Assembly (NCBI GenBank): GCA_031292385.1
Contig: JARLHE010000011.1
Location: 1 to 64,000, forward strand
Source of the DNA: Oligoflexia bacterium
Lineage (GTDB): Bacteria; Bdellovibrionota; UBA1018
DNA: 64,000 nucleotides
Direction: 5' to 3'
Of this stretch, positions 15,067 to 24,082 are shown in pieces. A program made the position numbers and the translations under genes. The notes beneath the pieces were generated by a model, which had not been told where the DNA came from, searched no databases, and saw nothing but the letters and a program-made list of their open reading frames with translations. Each line of letters begins with the position of its first letter. Positions within the stretch are counted from its first letter, which is position 1.

Positions 15067-15072
15067 TATAAA
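15067..15072 (+). promoter_or_regulatory. -10 box of the response-regulator gene
   Basis: TATAAA at 15067-15072 ends 10 nt before the ATG at 15083. This is the same spacing as in the other leaderless promoters of this window. No convincing -35 is present. Confidence 0.35.
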
Positions 15073-15082
15073 AATGAGAGAA

Positions 15083-15763
15083 ATGGATAGCGTGAAAAAG
15101 ATTCTAATCATTGAAGACGATGAAGCCTTTGCCGGGGCCCTGGCAAAGATACTCTCGACCCAGTATCTGCCATCGCATGCGCAGTCCGGGATGGAAGGAA
15201 TCAAGCTTGCCTTGAATGACAAGCCCGATCTGATCCTCATCGATATCAATATGCCCGAGATGAATGGCTTCTCGGTTTGCGAAGAGCTGCGCGGAAAGCC
15301 CGCCACTCGCGACATCCCGATCATCATTCTCACGGGCGAAGCGGAGCCGCTTAGCCGAGTCAAAGGTTTGGACGCGGGGGCGGACGACTATGTTTCCAAA
15401 CCCTTTCATGCACAGGAGCTTTTGGCTCGCATTCGGGCCCGGCTCCGCCGGCGCGCCTTGGAGCGGAAGGAGAACGCCGAGTACAAGATCGGCAATCTAC
15501 GATACGATCCGAAATCCTCGCAGGTCTTGGTGAACGATGAGGTCGTTCCTTTAACGCAGGTCGAACTTCAGGTCTTGAAATACTTTTTCGACTATCCGAA
15601 CGAGCTCATCAGCCGCGAGCGGCTTTTGGGCGATCTCTGGCCTGCTTCGGTGGTGACCCATCGGACCGTCGATACGCATGTCGCGCATCTGCGTAAAAAA
15701 TTGAAAGACAGCACTTTGAAGCTCAAAACCGTCTTCAGGGGCGGCTATATTCTGGAAATCTAG
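15083..15763 (+). CDS. OmpR/PhoB-family response regulator
   Basis: A two-component DNA-binding regulator of 226 residues. The receiver domain has the acidic pair EDDE (11-14), the phospho-acceptor Asp 54 in LILIDINMPEMNG, the switch Thr in IIILTGEAE and Lys 106 in VSKPFH. The C-terminal winged helix (from about 133) has LTQVELQVLKYFFDYPNELISRERLL and the recognition-helix part HRTVDTHVAHLRKKL, ending in the wing FRGGYILEI. No histidine kinase is adjacent, so it is an orphan here. Three candidate starts (15074, 15083, 15092) are close together. I chose 15083 because TATAAA ends 10 nt before it and no Shine-Dalgarno is visible. Confidence 0.9.
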   Translation: MDSVKKILIIEDDEAFAGALAKILSTQYLPSHAQSGMEGIKLALNDKPDLILIDINMPEMNGFSVCEELRGKPATRDIPIIILTGEAEPLSRVKGLDAGADDYVSKPFHAQELLARIRARLRRRALERKENAEYKIGNLRYDPKSSQVLVNDEVVPLTQVELQVLKYFFDYPNELISRERLLGDLWPASVVTHRTVDTHVAHLRKKLKDSTLKLKTVFRGGYILEI

Positions 15764-15781
15764 CTCGTGCTTTCACCGGGA

Positions 15782-16414
15782 ATGCGGATCATCGACATTT
15801 CTCCGACTCTCTCTTCGCGGCTTGCGGTTTTTCCCGGCGATCAGCCATTCGAGCGCAAGGTCGCCCTTGATTTCGCGAAGGGCCACAATCTGGCGCTCTC
15901 AAGCATCAGAACTTCCGTGCATGCCGGCGCGCATACGGATGCTCCTAATCACTACCATCCGGATGGCCACCCGATCGAAAAGAGGGACTTGGGCCGCTAT
16001 CTCGGCCCCTGTCAGGTGATTTCGGTGGTGATCGAGCCTGGCGCCCGAATTTTGCCGGCTCATTTGAACCAGCGTGAGATCTCGGCCGAGCGCGTGCTCT
16101 TTAAGACGGGCTCCTTTCCCGATCCGGAGCGATGGAAGGCGGATTTCAATTCGCTTTCGCCCGAGCTCGTCGATTTTCTAGCCGATCGCGGCGTCGTTTT
16201 GGTTGGGATTGACACCCCGTCGGTGGATCCGGCCGAAAGCAAGGCGCTTGAAACCCATAACCGGATTTATCAACGCGACTTGGCGATTCTCGAAGGGATT
16301 GTGCTGGATGTGGTTCAGGACGGCATCTACGAATTGATCGCGTTGCCGTTGAAAATCGAAGGGGGAGACGCGTCCCCCGTGCGCGCCGTTCTTTTGGAAA
16401 GGGAATTGAAATGA
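15782..16414 (+). CDS. kynB: Kynurenine formamidase (arylformamidase)
   Basis: This enzyme hydrolyses N-formyl-L-kynurenine to kynurenine and formate in tryptophan degradation. The 210 residues fit the bacterial KynB/cyclase family. The start is IIDISPTLSSRLAVFPGD. The metal-binding motif is HAGAHTDAPNHY, then RDLGRYLGPCQVI. The distal part has VLVGIDTPSVDP, THNRIYQ with its conserved His, and EGIVLDVV before YELIALPLKIEGGDASPVRAVL. ATG 15782 is chosen; an in-frame GTG at 15767 would add five residues. The stop overlaps the ATG of kynU by 4 bp (ATGA), so the pair is translationally coupled. No tryptophan 2,3-dioxygenase (kynA) is in view. Confidence 0.93.
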   Translation: MRIIDISPTLSSRLAVFPGDQPFERKVALDFAKGHNLALSSIRTSVHAGAHTDAPNHYHPDGHPIEKRDLGRYLGPCQVISVVIEPGARILPAHLNQREISAERVLFKTGSFPDPERWKADFNSLSPELVDFLADRGVVLVGIDTPSVDPAESKALETHNRIYQRDLAILEGIVLDVVQDGIYELIALPLKIEGGDASPVRAVLLERELK

Positions 16415-17700
16415 GCGTTGGTCGCTATCAACAGGGTGAGGCATTTGCTCGGACCATGGACGACGCGGACCCTCTGGCGCGTTTCCGCGGCGAGTTTCTC
16501 TTTCCGAAAGACGTGATTTATCTGTGCGGAAACTCGCTGGGGCTTCAGCCTCGCAAGGTCGGCCAGTATATCGCCGAGGAGCTCGAAGATTGGCGGAATT
16601 TCGCCGTCGAAGGCCATGTCAAAGCGCGCCATCCCTGGACGCCTTACCATGAGAACCTGACCCCCTCGACCGCGCGTCTGGTGGGAGCGCTTCCGCACGA
16701 AGTCGTGACCATGAATTCACTGACGGTCAATTTGCACCTTCTGATGGTTTCGTTCTACCGCCCCACTCGCGAGCGTTACCGGATTTTGATCGAAGCCGGG
16801 GCGTTTCCCACCGATCAGTACGCGGTGACTTCCCAGGCCCGTTTTCACGGAAACCTCCAGGGCTTCAACGCGGATGACGCGATCCTGGAGCTGAAGCCGC
16901 GCGAAGGGGAGGACACGCTGAGGGCGGAGGATATTCTGTCCACGATCGAGCGCGAGGGAAAAAGCATCGCGCTGATTTTGCTCGGCAACGTGAATTATCT
17001 GACCGGCCAGGCCTTCGACATGAAGGCGATTACGGAGGCCGGTCATCGCCAGGGCTGCGTGGTGGGCTTTGATCTGGCTCATGGAGCCGGAAATCTGGAG
17101 CTGGCGCTTCATGATCTCGGCGCCGATTTCGCGGCTTGGTGCAATTACAAATACATCAATGCGGGACCAGGTGCGATCGCGAGCTGTTTTGTTCACGAGC
17201 GTCACGTTCGCGATCAGAATCTTCCCAAATTCACCGGTTGGTGGGGCCATAACAAGGCCACGCGTTTTAAGATGGGCCCGGTATTCGAGGCGATTCCAAC
17301 TGCGGAGAGTTGGCAGCTGAGCAATCCGCCGATTTTCCAGCTCGCCGCGCTCCGGGCGTCGATGGAGCTTTTTGATGCGGCGGGCATGTCCGCGCTACGC
17401 AAAAAGAGCGTTCTGCTCACGGGCTATCTGGAGTTTCTCCTGTCGCAAGGACCAAGTCATGATTTCACGATCATTACGCCCAAAGATCCGTCCGAGCGCG
17501 GCTGCCATCTCTCCATCAAGGTGAACGCCGACGGAAAGGCGCTGCTAGTGAAGCTTCGCGAAGCGGGAGTGGTGGGGGATTTCCGCGAACCGAACATCAT
17601 CCGGATCACGCCGGCGCCGCTTTACAATTCATTTACGGATGTATTCCGTTTCGCACAGATCTTTACGAATCTCTTCCGGCCGGTAGATTCTCGCCTCTAG
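16411..17700 (+). CDS. kynU: Kynureninase
   Basis: A PLP enzyme that cleaves L-kynurenine to anthranilate and alanine, the second step of the pair with kynB. The 429 residues show the family landmarks FPKDVIYLCGNSLGLQP, HPWTPYHEN, EVVTMNSLTVNLHLLMVSFY, and the PLP-lysine segment FAAWCNYKYINAGPGA, followed by GWWGHN and the C-terminal domain. The 3' end overlaps the convergent comM gene by 72 bp. Both overlapping C-termini still look family-like, so the overlap is probably genuine and not a mis-called end. Anthranilate from this reaction could feed NAD-independent catabolism or quinolone-type metabolites; no such genes are here. Confidence 0.95.
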   Translation: MSVGRYQQGEAFARTMDDADPLARFRGEFLFPKDVIYLCGNSLGLQPRKVGQYIAEELEDWRNFAVEGHVKARHPWTPYHENLTPSTARLVGALPHEVVTMNSLTVNLHLLMVSFYRPTRERYRILIEAGAFPTDQYAVTSQARFHGNLQGFNADDAILELKPREGEDTLRAEDILSTIEREGKSIALILLGNVNYLTGQAFDMKAITEAGHRQGCVVGFDLAHGAGNLELALHDLGADFAAWCNYKYINAGPGAIASCFVHERHVRDQNLPKFTGWWGHNKATRFKMGPVFEAIPTAESWQLSNPPIFQLAALRASMELFDAAGMSALRKKSVLLTGYLEFLLSQGPSHDFTIITPKDPSERGCHLSIKVNADGKALLVKLREAGVVGDFREPNIIRITPAPLYNSFTDVFRFAQIFTNLFRPVDSRL

Positions 17701-19224
17701 AAAATCGCTCGTTCTCGGCGAGGCTTTGCCATCCCATGCGCAAAGGCTGAGCGCGACGCGCAAGATTTTATGCCGTGAGCGAAGACTGGTGCAGTTGGAA
17801 TCCAAGTGCTCGCGCCAGGATGGATTTTCCGCGATCAAGCGCTCCAGATCCTCGGCCGGCAGATCCCCGCCCACTTTTCCCCAATTCTTGACGGCGCAGG
17901 AGCGCGCAAGCGCGGCGCGCTCTCTCAGGGATTCGAGGATTTTTTTAACTTCCTTGGGATCATTGCCGGGCGCGGGCGGCATTTCGGCGTTCACGATCGC
18001 GCAAAGATCAAGTCGGTCGAGAAGCGGCCCGGACAGGCGGTTCCAGTAACGCTGACGCTCGATAAATCCACAATGACAAACCGGAACGGCAAGCGCTCGC
18101 TGCGAATGGGCGGAGCGGGTGCCCAGGCCGACCGGCCAGCCCCCACAGGGACAGAGATTTCCGTTGGCGGCCAGGACAAAACGCGCGGGAAGTTCCAGCG
18201 ACCCTCCGGCCCGGGTGATCGTCACTCGATGATGTTCGAGGGGCTCGCGAAGCGACTCTCTCGAGTCCCTCGGCCATTCGGGAAGCTCATCCGCGATCAA
18301 AACGCCGCCGTGCGCGAGCGAAAATTCACCGGGCCGAATCGATGAGGCCGTCGTGCCGCCGAGCAGCGCCGCCGGTCGACACTGGGCGCCCACCCGTCGG
18401 TTTTCGGTCAGCCTGCAAGAGCCTGAAAGTTCAGCAATCAGCTGTTTTTGAACGAGGAGCTCGGGCGTCGGGATCGGTTGAAGCGCTAGGAGCCATTCGA
18501 GCGCATGGGATTTTCCGGCTCCGCGCGGCCCTAAAAGAAACAAATGATGGCGTCCCGATGCCGCGATCGAGACCAGGCGTTCGAGTTGCGGAGCAAGGCG
18601 CAGTTCTGGCAAAGTCTCCGGCTTCGACCGGTGAGCATATGGAAAATCCGGCCTTTGAATCGAGTGGGTTTTACGAGGCTTCAGCTGTCCGGTTTTCAGG
18701 TAGTGCCAGGCCTCACTCAAGGTATCGACACCGATCAGAAGAGGTGGAGCCGATGAGAAATGGCCCGTTTGTTTCAGCATGTCCACCGAAGCGCGAGCGG
18801 CTTCTTCCTCTTCCGCGGCCAGGACCAGCGCTTGGGCTCCGGCTTCCCAGGCCGCCCAAATTCCGCGCATCAGCTTGCCGGCGGGTTTGACCTGGCCATC
18901 CAATCCGAGTTCTCCCCACGCGACGATTTCTCGAAAATTGGGCGACGGCCCCAGATCCGACAGAAGCACGGCGAGCGCCATCGCGAGATCGATCCCGGTC
19001 CCGCGCTTTCGCACGCTGGCCGGGGAGAGGTTGATGACGACCCTTCGGCGGGGGAATTCGAAGTCCGAGGCCTCGATCGCGGCGCGAATCCGTTCGCGCG
19101 CTTCCGCGACTTCCGGGCCGGCTAGGCCGATCAGGTGAAAGCTCGGGATGGAGCGAGACGAAGCGATTTCGATTCGTTGAAGGATCGGATGGGGTTCGCT
19201 GACGAGGGGGGCGGAAATCTGCAT
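17629..19224 (-). CDS. comM: YifB/ComM-family magnesium-chelatase-like AAA+ ATPase
   Basis: ComM is a hexameric helicase that promotes branch migration during natural transformation in other bacteria. The 531 residues have the N-terminal ChlI-type domain (IPSFHLIGLAGPEVAEARERIRAA, VVINLSPASVRKRGTGIDLAMALAVL) and the Walker A LLGPRGAGKSHALEW. They continue with the Walker B-like region VLIADELPEWPRDSRESLREPLE and sensor FVLAANGNLCPCG, with Cys pairs in the zinc-like insertion. The C-terminal helical domain ends around EARIYR. The last 22 codons extend into the convergent kynU gene. ATG 19224 is preferred over the upstream GTG 19242. I cannot say that this organism is naturally competent. Confidence 0.9.
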   Translation of the reverse strand: MQISAPLVSEPHPILQRIEIASSRSIPSFHLIGLAGPEVAEARERIRAAIEASDFEFPRRRVVINLSPASVRKRGTGIDLAMALAVLLSDLGPSPNFREIVAWGELGLDGQVKPAGKLMRGIWAAWEAGAQALVLAAEEEEAARASVDMLKQTGHFSSAPPLLIGVDTLSEAWHYLKTGQLKPRKTHSIQRPDFPYAHRSKPETLPELRLAPQLERLVSIAASGRHHLFLLGPRGAGKSHALEWLLALQPIPTPELLVQKQLIAELSGSCRLTENRRVGAQCRPAALLGGTTASSIRPGEFSLAHGGVLIADELPEWPRDSRESLREPLEHHRVTITRAGGSLELPARFVLAANGNLCPCGGWPVGLGTRSAHSQRALAVPVCHCGFIERQRYWNRLSGPLLDRLDLCAIVNAEMPPAPGNDPKEVKKILESLRERAALARSCAVKNWGKVGGDLPAEDLERLIAENPSWREHLDSNCTSLRSRHKILRVALSLCAWDGKASPRTSDFLEARIYRPEEIRKDLCETEYIRK

Positions 19225-19315
19225 GGCGCGGATACGATGCACGAACTCGGCCCGTAGTCGTGATATGGCTGCCGCTGATGTCGCGGTAATCGGATCCCGC
19301 GTCCGATTTTAGGAT

Positions 19316-20773
19316 CTAATCGAGCAGTCCCCGGGCATTCAGAAGCGCCAGCGCCGAGTCATTCGCGTAAACGCTCGGGATGAAATTGATGAAACCCGAA
19401 AGATGCTTCATGAGCGTGTTGTCGCGCTCGACGAGCAGGGACGGTTTTCCCGATTTCGAGATCACCTTGATCGGGTCGCGTTCGCGATAGAGATTATCCC
19501 CTGATCGCTTTTTGATGACGCCCGCGAGCCCCCGGGTGAAAACAACGTCTTTTTCCGGCAAATCGACCAGGAGCCATTCCTTGCCGGTTCCGTATCTTTT
19601 CAAGACGTGCTCGAATTCCTCGACCTTGTCCCTGATCTGCGCCACCAGGCGGGTTTTCTCTCGATCATCGCCGTCGCTTTTCAGGATGCGGTGCTCAAAG
19701 AGCGGGTGATGGACGGTCTTCGGCGCCTTGCGGAAGAGCAGCATTTCCGTCAATTCGGCCGTGCGCGGGTCTTTCAGCAGTTTTTTGATCCGCAGTTCCT
19801 GGCAGCGGTTCATGAAGTAGATGTCGTTGAAGAAAAAGAAGCGCTCGTCGCGCTCTTTGACCATGCCGAGAATGTCCTGGAACTGATAAATGAGGTTCTG
19901 CTCGAGAAAGGCTTCGGCAAGATAGGTGGCCATGATGTCGAATTTGGCCGAGCCCTGGTTTTTAATGACCTGCGAGTACCAGCTGAAGCGCGCGATCAGG
20001 AAGTCCTCGACCGCGTGGAGCGCGTTCTCGCGGACACCGAAGGCAAGCTGATTATTGCCGGCGTCGTAAGTTTGCAAATTGGCGAGGATGTATTCGCGGT
20101 CGAACTGGCCGTACTTCATGCCCGTATAGTGGGCATCGCGTAGTAGATAATCCATGCGATCGGCATCGAGATCCGAGTGCATGAGCTGGTTGGCGATCAG
20201 ATGCGGCGAGTCGCCTTTGATGATCTTGGAGATCATTTGGACATCAAAGCCGTAGTGCTCGAGGATTTGGGTCAGACCGCCGTCGTAATTGGTGTTCTTG
20301 ATGATGTAGGAGCCCAGATGCTCGTGGGAATTGGGCAGGTCTTTGCCTTTGATGCGTTTTGTCGCGCGCGAGTCGTTGCCGTGGCGGATGTAGGCGTTAT
20401 CGATGGCATGGCTGAACGGAAAGGTTCCGATATCGTGCAGGAGCGCGGCGATTCGCAGGCTTTTATGGAGCATGGCCGCGGGGCTCTTCGAGCGCGGATC
20501 GAAAAGCTCGCTGTCCGGAACCGCGAGGCCCAACGCGCGGACCATTTGATCCATCGAATGCATGACGCCGATGACATGAGCGAAGCGGTTGTGCTCGGCC
20601 CCTGGGAAAATGTAATTGGCGAAACCCAGCTGTTTCACCCAGCGCAGACGCTGGAAAAACGGCGAATTGATGATTTTTTCTTCCCAGTCCGTGATGGGGA
20701 TAAACCCATACAGAACGTCGTAGATGACGTGGGTGTTTCGCAGCTGTTTGCGATTCTTGGTTGGATTCGCCAT
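19316..20773 (-). CDS. HD-domain phosphohydrolase (COG1078/SAMHD1-like)
   Basis: 485 residues with the HD superfamily metal site: NRFAHVIGVMHSM gives the first His, ALLHDIGTFPFSHAI is the HD doublet, and SHEHLG with SDLDADRMDYLLRDAHYTG gives the later His/Asp. This spacing is that of the dNTP triphosphohydrolase/SAMHD1-like COG1078 group, soluble enzymes that usually act on nucleotides. The C-terminal third is family-typical but not assigned. The catalytic substrate cannot be told from sequence. The gene is 4 bp after thrS on the same strand (thrS stop at 20778), so the two probably form one transcript. No signal or membrane segment is present. Confidence 0.87.
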   Translation of the reverse strand: MANPTKNRKQLRNTHVIYDVLYGFIPITDWEEKIINSPFFQRLRWVKQLGFANYIFPGAEHNRFAHVIGVMHSMDQMVRALGLAVPDSELFDPRSKSPAAMLHKSLRIAALLHDIGTFPFSHAIDNAYIRHGNDSRATKRIKGKDLPNSHEHLGSYIIKNTNYDGGLTQILEHYGFDVQMISKIIKGDSPHLIANQLMHSDLDADRMDYLLRDAHYTGMKYGQFDREYILANLQTYDAGNNQLAFGVRENALHAVEDFLIARFSWYSQVIKNQGSAKFDIMATYLAEAFLEQNLIYQFQDILGMVKERDERFFFFNDIYFMNRCQELRIKKLLKDPRTAELTEMLLFRKAPKTVHHPLFEHRILKSDGDDREKTRLVAQIRDKVEEFEHVLKRYGTGKEWLLVDLPEKDVVFTRGLAGVIKKRSGDNLYRERDPIKVISKSGKPSLLVERDNTLMKHLSGFINFIPSVYANDSALALLNARGLLD

Positions 20774-20777
20774 CAGG

Positions 20778-22565
20778 CTAGCCGCGCTTTACGGCGCTCG
20801 GCACATCGTTGAGGGTTTGGAAAAGCGCGAGAATTTCGTCCTGGCTCATGACCTTGGAGTCCCGATCGCCGTATTTGCGCAGCGCGAATTGCCCGGCTTC
20901 CTGCTCGCGGTCGCCCGCGACCAGCGAGAACGGGATTTTGGCGAGCTGCGCTTCGCGGGTTTTCAGCCCCATCGATTCGTTGCGATCATCGATTTCGATC
21001 CGCATGCCGAGGCCCTTCAGTTTTTTCATGAACTCTCGGCAATAGTCGTTATGCGAATCCTTGATCGGTACGATTCGGGCCTGCACCGGCGCGAGCCAGA
21101 ACGGGAAGGCTCCGGCTACGTGCTCGATCAGAATGCCCATGAAGCGCTCGATCGAGCCCAAAACCGCGCGATGAACCATCACGGGACGCTTGGCCGTGTT
21201 GTCGGTGTCGACGTAACTCAGGTCGAAGCGCTCGGGCAGATTGAAGTCCAGCTGGACCGTGCCACATTGGTGATATCGTTTCAGCGCGTCCCGGATTTGG
21301 AAATCGATTTTCGGGCCGTAGAAAGCGCCATCGCCCGGGTTGATCTGATACGGGCGTCCCAGTCCGTCGAGAACTTGTCGGAGGCTGCTTTCGGCCTTGT
21401 CCCAAAGCTCATCCGAGCCGACGCGCTTTTCCGGACGCGTGGACAAAAAGATCTGAACGTCCGAGAACTCGAAGAGCTCGTAGGTTTTCAAAATCATCGT
21501 GATGACTCTTTTGATTTCCGTTCCGATCTGATCCGGCGTGCAGAACACGTGCGCGTCGTCCTGACAGAAGGTGCGCACGCGGGTCAGGCCGGCCGTCACC
21601 CCCGAACGCTCGTAACGGTGCAAGCGGCCGAAGTCGGCCAAGCGCAGCGGCAGATCGCGGTAGGAGCGCTTTTGCGAGGCGTAGACAAAAGTCGAAGCCG
21701 GGCAGTTCATGGGCTTGACCGCGTATTCGCGCTCGTCCACTTCCGTAAAATACATGTTCTCTTTGTAGTTGTCGTAGTGGCCGCTCTTTTTCCAGAGCGC
21801 CACGTCCAGAATTTGCGGGGTGATGATTTCGTCGTATTCGAACGGCCCGTAAAGATCGCGGACGTAGCTGAGCAAGCGGTTGTAAATGACAGCGCCTTTG
21901 GGATGGAAAAACGGACTGGCCGGCGCTTCCGGATGGAAGCTGAACAGATCGAGCTCCTTGCCCAGTTTTCTGTGGTCGCGCTTTTTCGCTTCTTCCAAAA
22001 GGTGCAGATACTCGTCGAGCTCGGCCTGGCTTAAAAAAGCCGTTCCGTAAATTCGCTGCAGCTGCGGGTTCTTTTCGCTTCCGCGCCAGTAGGCGCCCGC
22101 GATCGAGAGCAGCTTGAACGCCGGGATATCGCCGGCCTTCTTGACGTGAGGCCCGCGGCAAAGATCGACGAAGCTCGCTTCTTTATAGGTGCTGACCGAC
22201 GTGGCGTGCATCTTGTCGCGGAGCGTTTCGATGATTTCGACTTTAAAGGGCTGATTAAGCTGCTTGAACATCGCGATCGCTTCCGGAATCGGGTGTTCTT
22301 CGCGAATGAACTCTTGATTGTATTTGATGATCCCTCTCATCTCCTTTTCGATCTTGGGGAGATGCTCGGGCGTGAGTTTCACGTCCAGATCGACGTCGTA
22401 ATAGAAGCCGTTTTCGATGGTCGGTCCGATTCCGAATTTAGCCTGGGGCCAAAGCCGCTGAATCGCATGTGCCATGATGTGGGCGCACGAGTGTCGAACG
22501 GTATCGACGGCGGAATGAATTTCGGGTTCGGCAAGGTCGTCTGGAAGCGCTGGGTTTTGGGCCAT
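20778..22565 (-). CDS. thrS: Threonyl-tRNA synthetase lacking the TGS domain
   Basis: A class II synthetase that charges tRNA-Thr. It starts directly with the N2 editing domain (RHSCAHIMAHAIQRL, DLCRGPHV), so the 60-residue TGS domain of E. coli ThrRS is absent and the protein is 595 residues instead of about 642. The catalytic domain has the zinc-ligand Cys in KPMNCPAST, motif 2 LADFGRLHRYERSG and motif 3 in VMVHRAVLGSIERFMGILIEH. The C-terminal anticodon-binding domain begins at WLAPVQARIVPI. ATG 22565 is a sensible start and no upstream in-frame TGS coding was seen. A palindrome lies 32 bp upstream. Confidence 0.95.
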   Translation of the reverse strand: MAQNPALPDDLAEPEIHSAVDTVRHSCAHIMAHAIQRLWPQAKFGIGPTIENGFYYDVDLDVKLTPEHLPKIEKEMRGIIKYNQEFIREEHPIPEAIAMFKQLNQPFKVEIIETLRDKMHATSVSTYKEASFVDLCRGPHVKKAGDIPAFKLLSIAGAYWRGSEKNPQLQRIYGTAFLSQAELDEYLHLLEEAKKRDHRKLGKELDLFSFHPEAPASPFFHPKGAVIYNRLLSYVRDLYGPFEYDEIITPQILDVALWKKSGHYDNYKENMYFTEVDEREYAVKPMNCPASTFVYASQKRSYRDLPLRLADFGRLHRYERSGVTAGLTRVRTFCQDDAHVFCTPDQIGTEIKRVITMILKTYELFEFSDVQIFLSTRPEKRVGSDELWDKAESSLRQVLDGLGRPYQINPGDGAFYGPKIDFQIRDALKRYHQCGTVQLDFNLPERFDLSYVDTDNTAKRPVMVHRAVLGSIERFMGILIEHVAGAFPFWLAPVQARIVPIKDSHNDYCREFMKKLKGLGMRIEIDDRNESMGLKTREAQLAKIPFSLVAGDREQEAGQFALRKYGDRDSKVMSQDEILALFQTLNDVPSAVKRG

Positions 22566-22596
22566 TTGGACACCACGCTAACATGAGAGTTCTTTT

Positions 22597-22612
22597 GGTT
22601 CAAATTTGAACC
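22597..22612. promoter_or_regulatory. 16-bp perfect palindrome upstream of thrS
   Basis: GGTTCAAATTTGAACC is perfectly self-complementary and lies 32 bp before the thrS start. On the minus strand its half TTGAAC could also serve as a -35. It may be an operator. Confidence 0.4.
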
Positions 22613-22727
22613 CATCGGTTCGGAACTGGCCCGGTTTGAGTCTTATTTCCAGTCCCCAGGTCCGAAATCACGGGCAATTTCTTTGGCCCGCCGCTTGCCA
22701 ATGCGGCTGCGCAATAGGGAGAAAAAT

Positions 22728-24038
22728 ATGAGGCACAACTGGATTTTGATTGTTTTGATGCTCGGCGTGGGAGCGCTTGCGAGCTGTAGCAAGCTTCACC
22801 TCGGCAATGGGCAAAATAGCCAAAACAGCCCGGCGGCGGGCGCGTCAGCGGGGCAGGTTACAAGTTCTTTCGTGAGGCTTGTTTCCGGGGATGGCTCTAT
22901 CCAAAACGTACCGGCCTTGGATTCCGTTGAGCTGCCAGCGCCGATTCAGCTGACGGACCTGTCTCAGGGCGGAAGGCCGCTTTATCTCGTCTGGCCCGCG
23001 GTCTATTCCGGGCTCAGCATCGAGCAGGTGGATTTCAATTTTCAGAGAACAGGGGCGGATGGGCGGGTCGTCGACTTGTCGGGTCAGATCCGGGTGATCC
23101 GCGATTTCGCAACGTCTCGATGGTATGTTCCGCTCTCCGAAGCTTTTGCCGGGCAGGAAACGGAGCTGAGTCCAGCGGATCAGCAGGTTTTAAGCTTGGA
23201 TTTCCGGCTTTCCGATCAAAGCCATGTTTCATTGCAGACTACATTTTCGCTTCAGGGTTGGCCCCCCGACCAGGTGATGACCCGTGATTGGCTGGCGTCC
23301 ACCGGTTCGGAGGCTCCCGCGGACGCGTATGCTGATCTGGCGGCGGGAAAATACGCTTATGAAACGACCGAATTCGCGAATCCGACCCCGCGCCCGCTCC
23401 TGGTCTGGATCAGAGTCCGCTCATTCGGTTTGTCGGAGCAGACGATTGTCGGTCACGAAAGATTCTCGCTCGATCCAAACACGATGCAGCCGAATGATGC
23501 CGGCATCGATCCTCTCTCATGGCCGGATCGCGCCCTCGCTTTCGCAGGGATTCAAAGTGGCGAGGAGTGGACGCCCGCTGCGCTGAATCAGTGGGTATCG
23601 TTTCCTCTCCCGCCTTTGGGACATATCCAATTAAACTGGGTTGCGGGCTTCCCGAGCGGCGAAGTGGCTTGCCGGCTTCCGGTTCCCGACACGGTAACGG
23701 TGCTCGGATGCACGCTCATTCATGTTTTGATGATGTCACCTACGGGGGCGCCGACTTGTATCCCAATGCCGCCGGGTCCCAATAACCTGGACACTCTTCC
23801 GCCCATCCAGGTCAGCGCTCAATCCCATTGGTCTATCGCCGGCGTGCAATTCACCGGGAGCGTGGCACGGGATATCTGGATCACGGAAGCCGAAGAAACC
23901 GCCGAGGGATCTTCTCTTCCGCTCGGTCATCTCGTGCATGTTGATGGAATCGCGGCCGTGCCGACGGGGCATCGGTTGGGCTTCGTTCCGGAAGGATCGG
24001 TGTCGCCCGTGCCGGCAGCGCCGGCTCCATGCCAGTGA
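22728..24038 (+). CDS. Hypothetical lipoprotein
   Basis: This 436-residue exported lipoprotein has signal MRHNWILIVLMLGVGALASC (Cys 20, Ser at +2), preceded by GGGAG. After a short Gln/Asn/Ala linker the mature part begins SSFVRLVSGDGSIQN. It is Trp- and Pro-rich with many beta-strands and no cysteines until a pair near residues 322-330 (VACRLPVPDTVTVLGC), one at about 347 (TCIP) and a final Cys three residues before the end. No catalytic motif or known family is recognised. It may be an outer-surface or periplasmic binding protein. It stands alone, divergent from thrS, and is followed 44 bp later by rimI. Confidence 0.72.
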   Translation: MRHNWILIVLMLGVGALASCSKLHLGNGQNSQNSPAAGASAGQVTSSFVRLVSGDGSIQNVPALDSVELPAPIQLTDLSQGGRPLYLVWPAVYSGLSIEQVDFNFQRTGADGRVVDLSGQIRVIRDFATSRWYVPLSEAFAGQETELSPADQQVLSLDFRLSDQSHVSLQTTFSLQGWPPDQVMTRDWLASTGSEAPADAYADLAAGKYAYETTEFANPTPRPLLVWIRVRSFGLSEQTIVGHERFSLDPNTMQPNDAGIDPLSWPDRALAFAGIQSGEEWTPAALNQWVSFPLPPLGHIQLNWVAGFPSGEVACRLPVPDTVTVLGCTLIHVLMMSPTGAPTCIPMPPGPNNLDTLPPIQVSAQSHWSIAGVQFTGSVARDIWITEAEETAEGSSLPLGHLVHVDGIAAVPTGHRLGFVPEGSVSPVPAAPAPCQ

Positions 24039-24082
24039 GGTTATTCTTGGCGTAATCAGGGAGTTATGAGAAAGGGGGCCTC

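Noticed and set aside
20724..22034. 436-codon frame antisense to thrS
   Set aside because: Same shadow effect; thrS is unambiguous on the other strand and the antisense peptide has no fold signature.
22597..22612. Possible tRNA T-arm (GGTTCAAAT)
   Set aside because: It is a palindrome; no acceptor or anticodon arms surround it.
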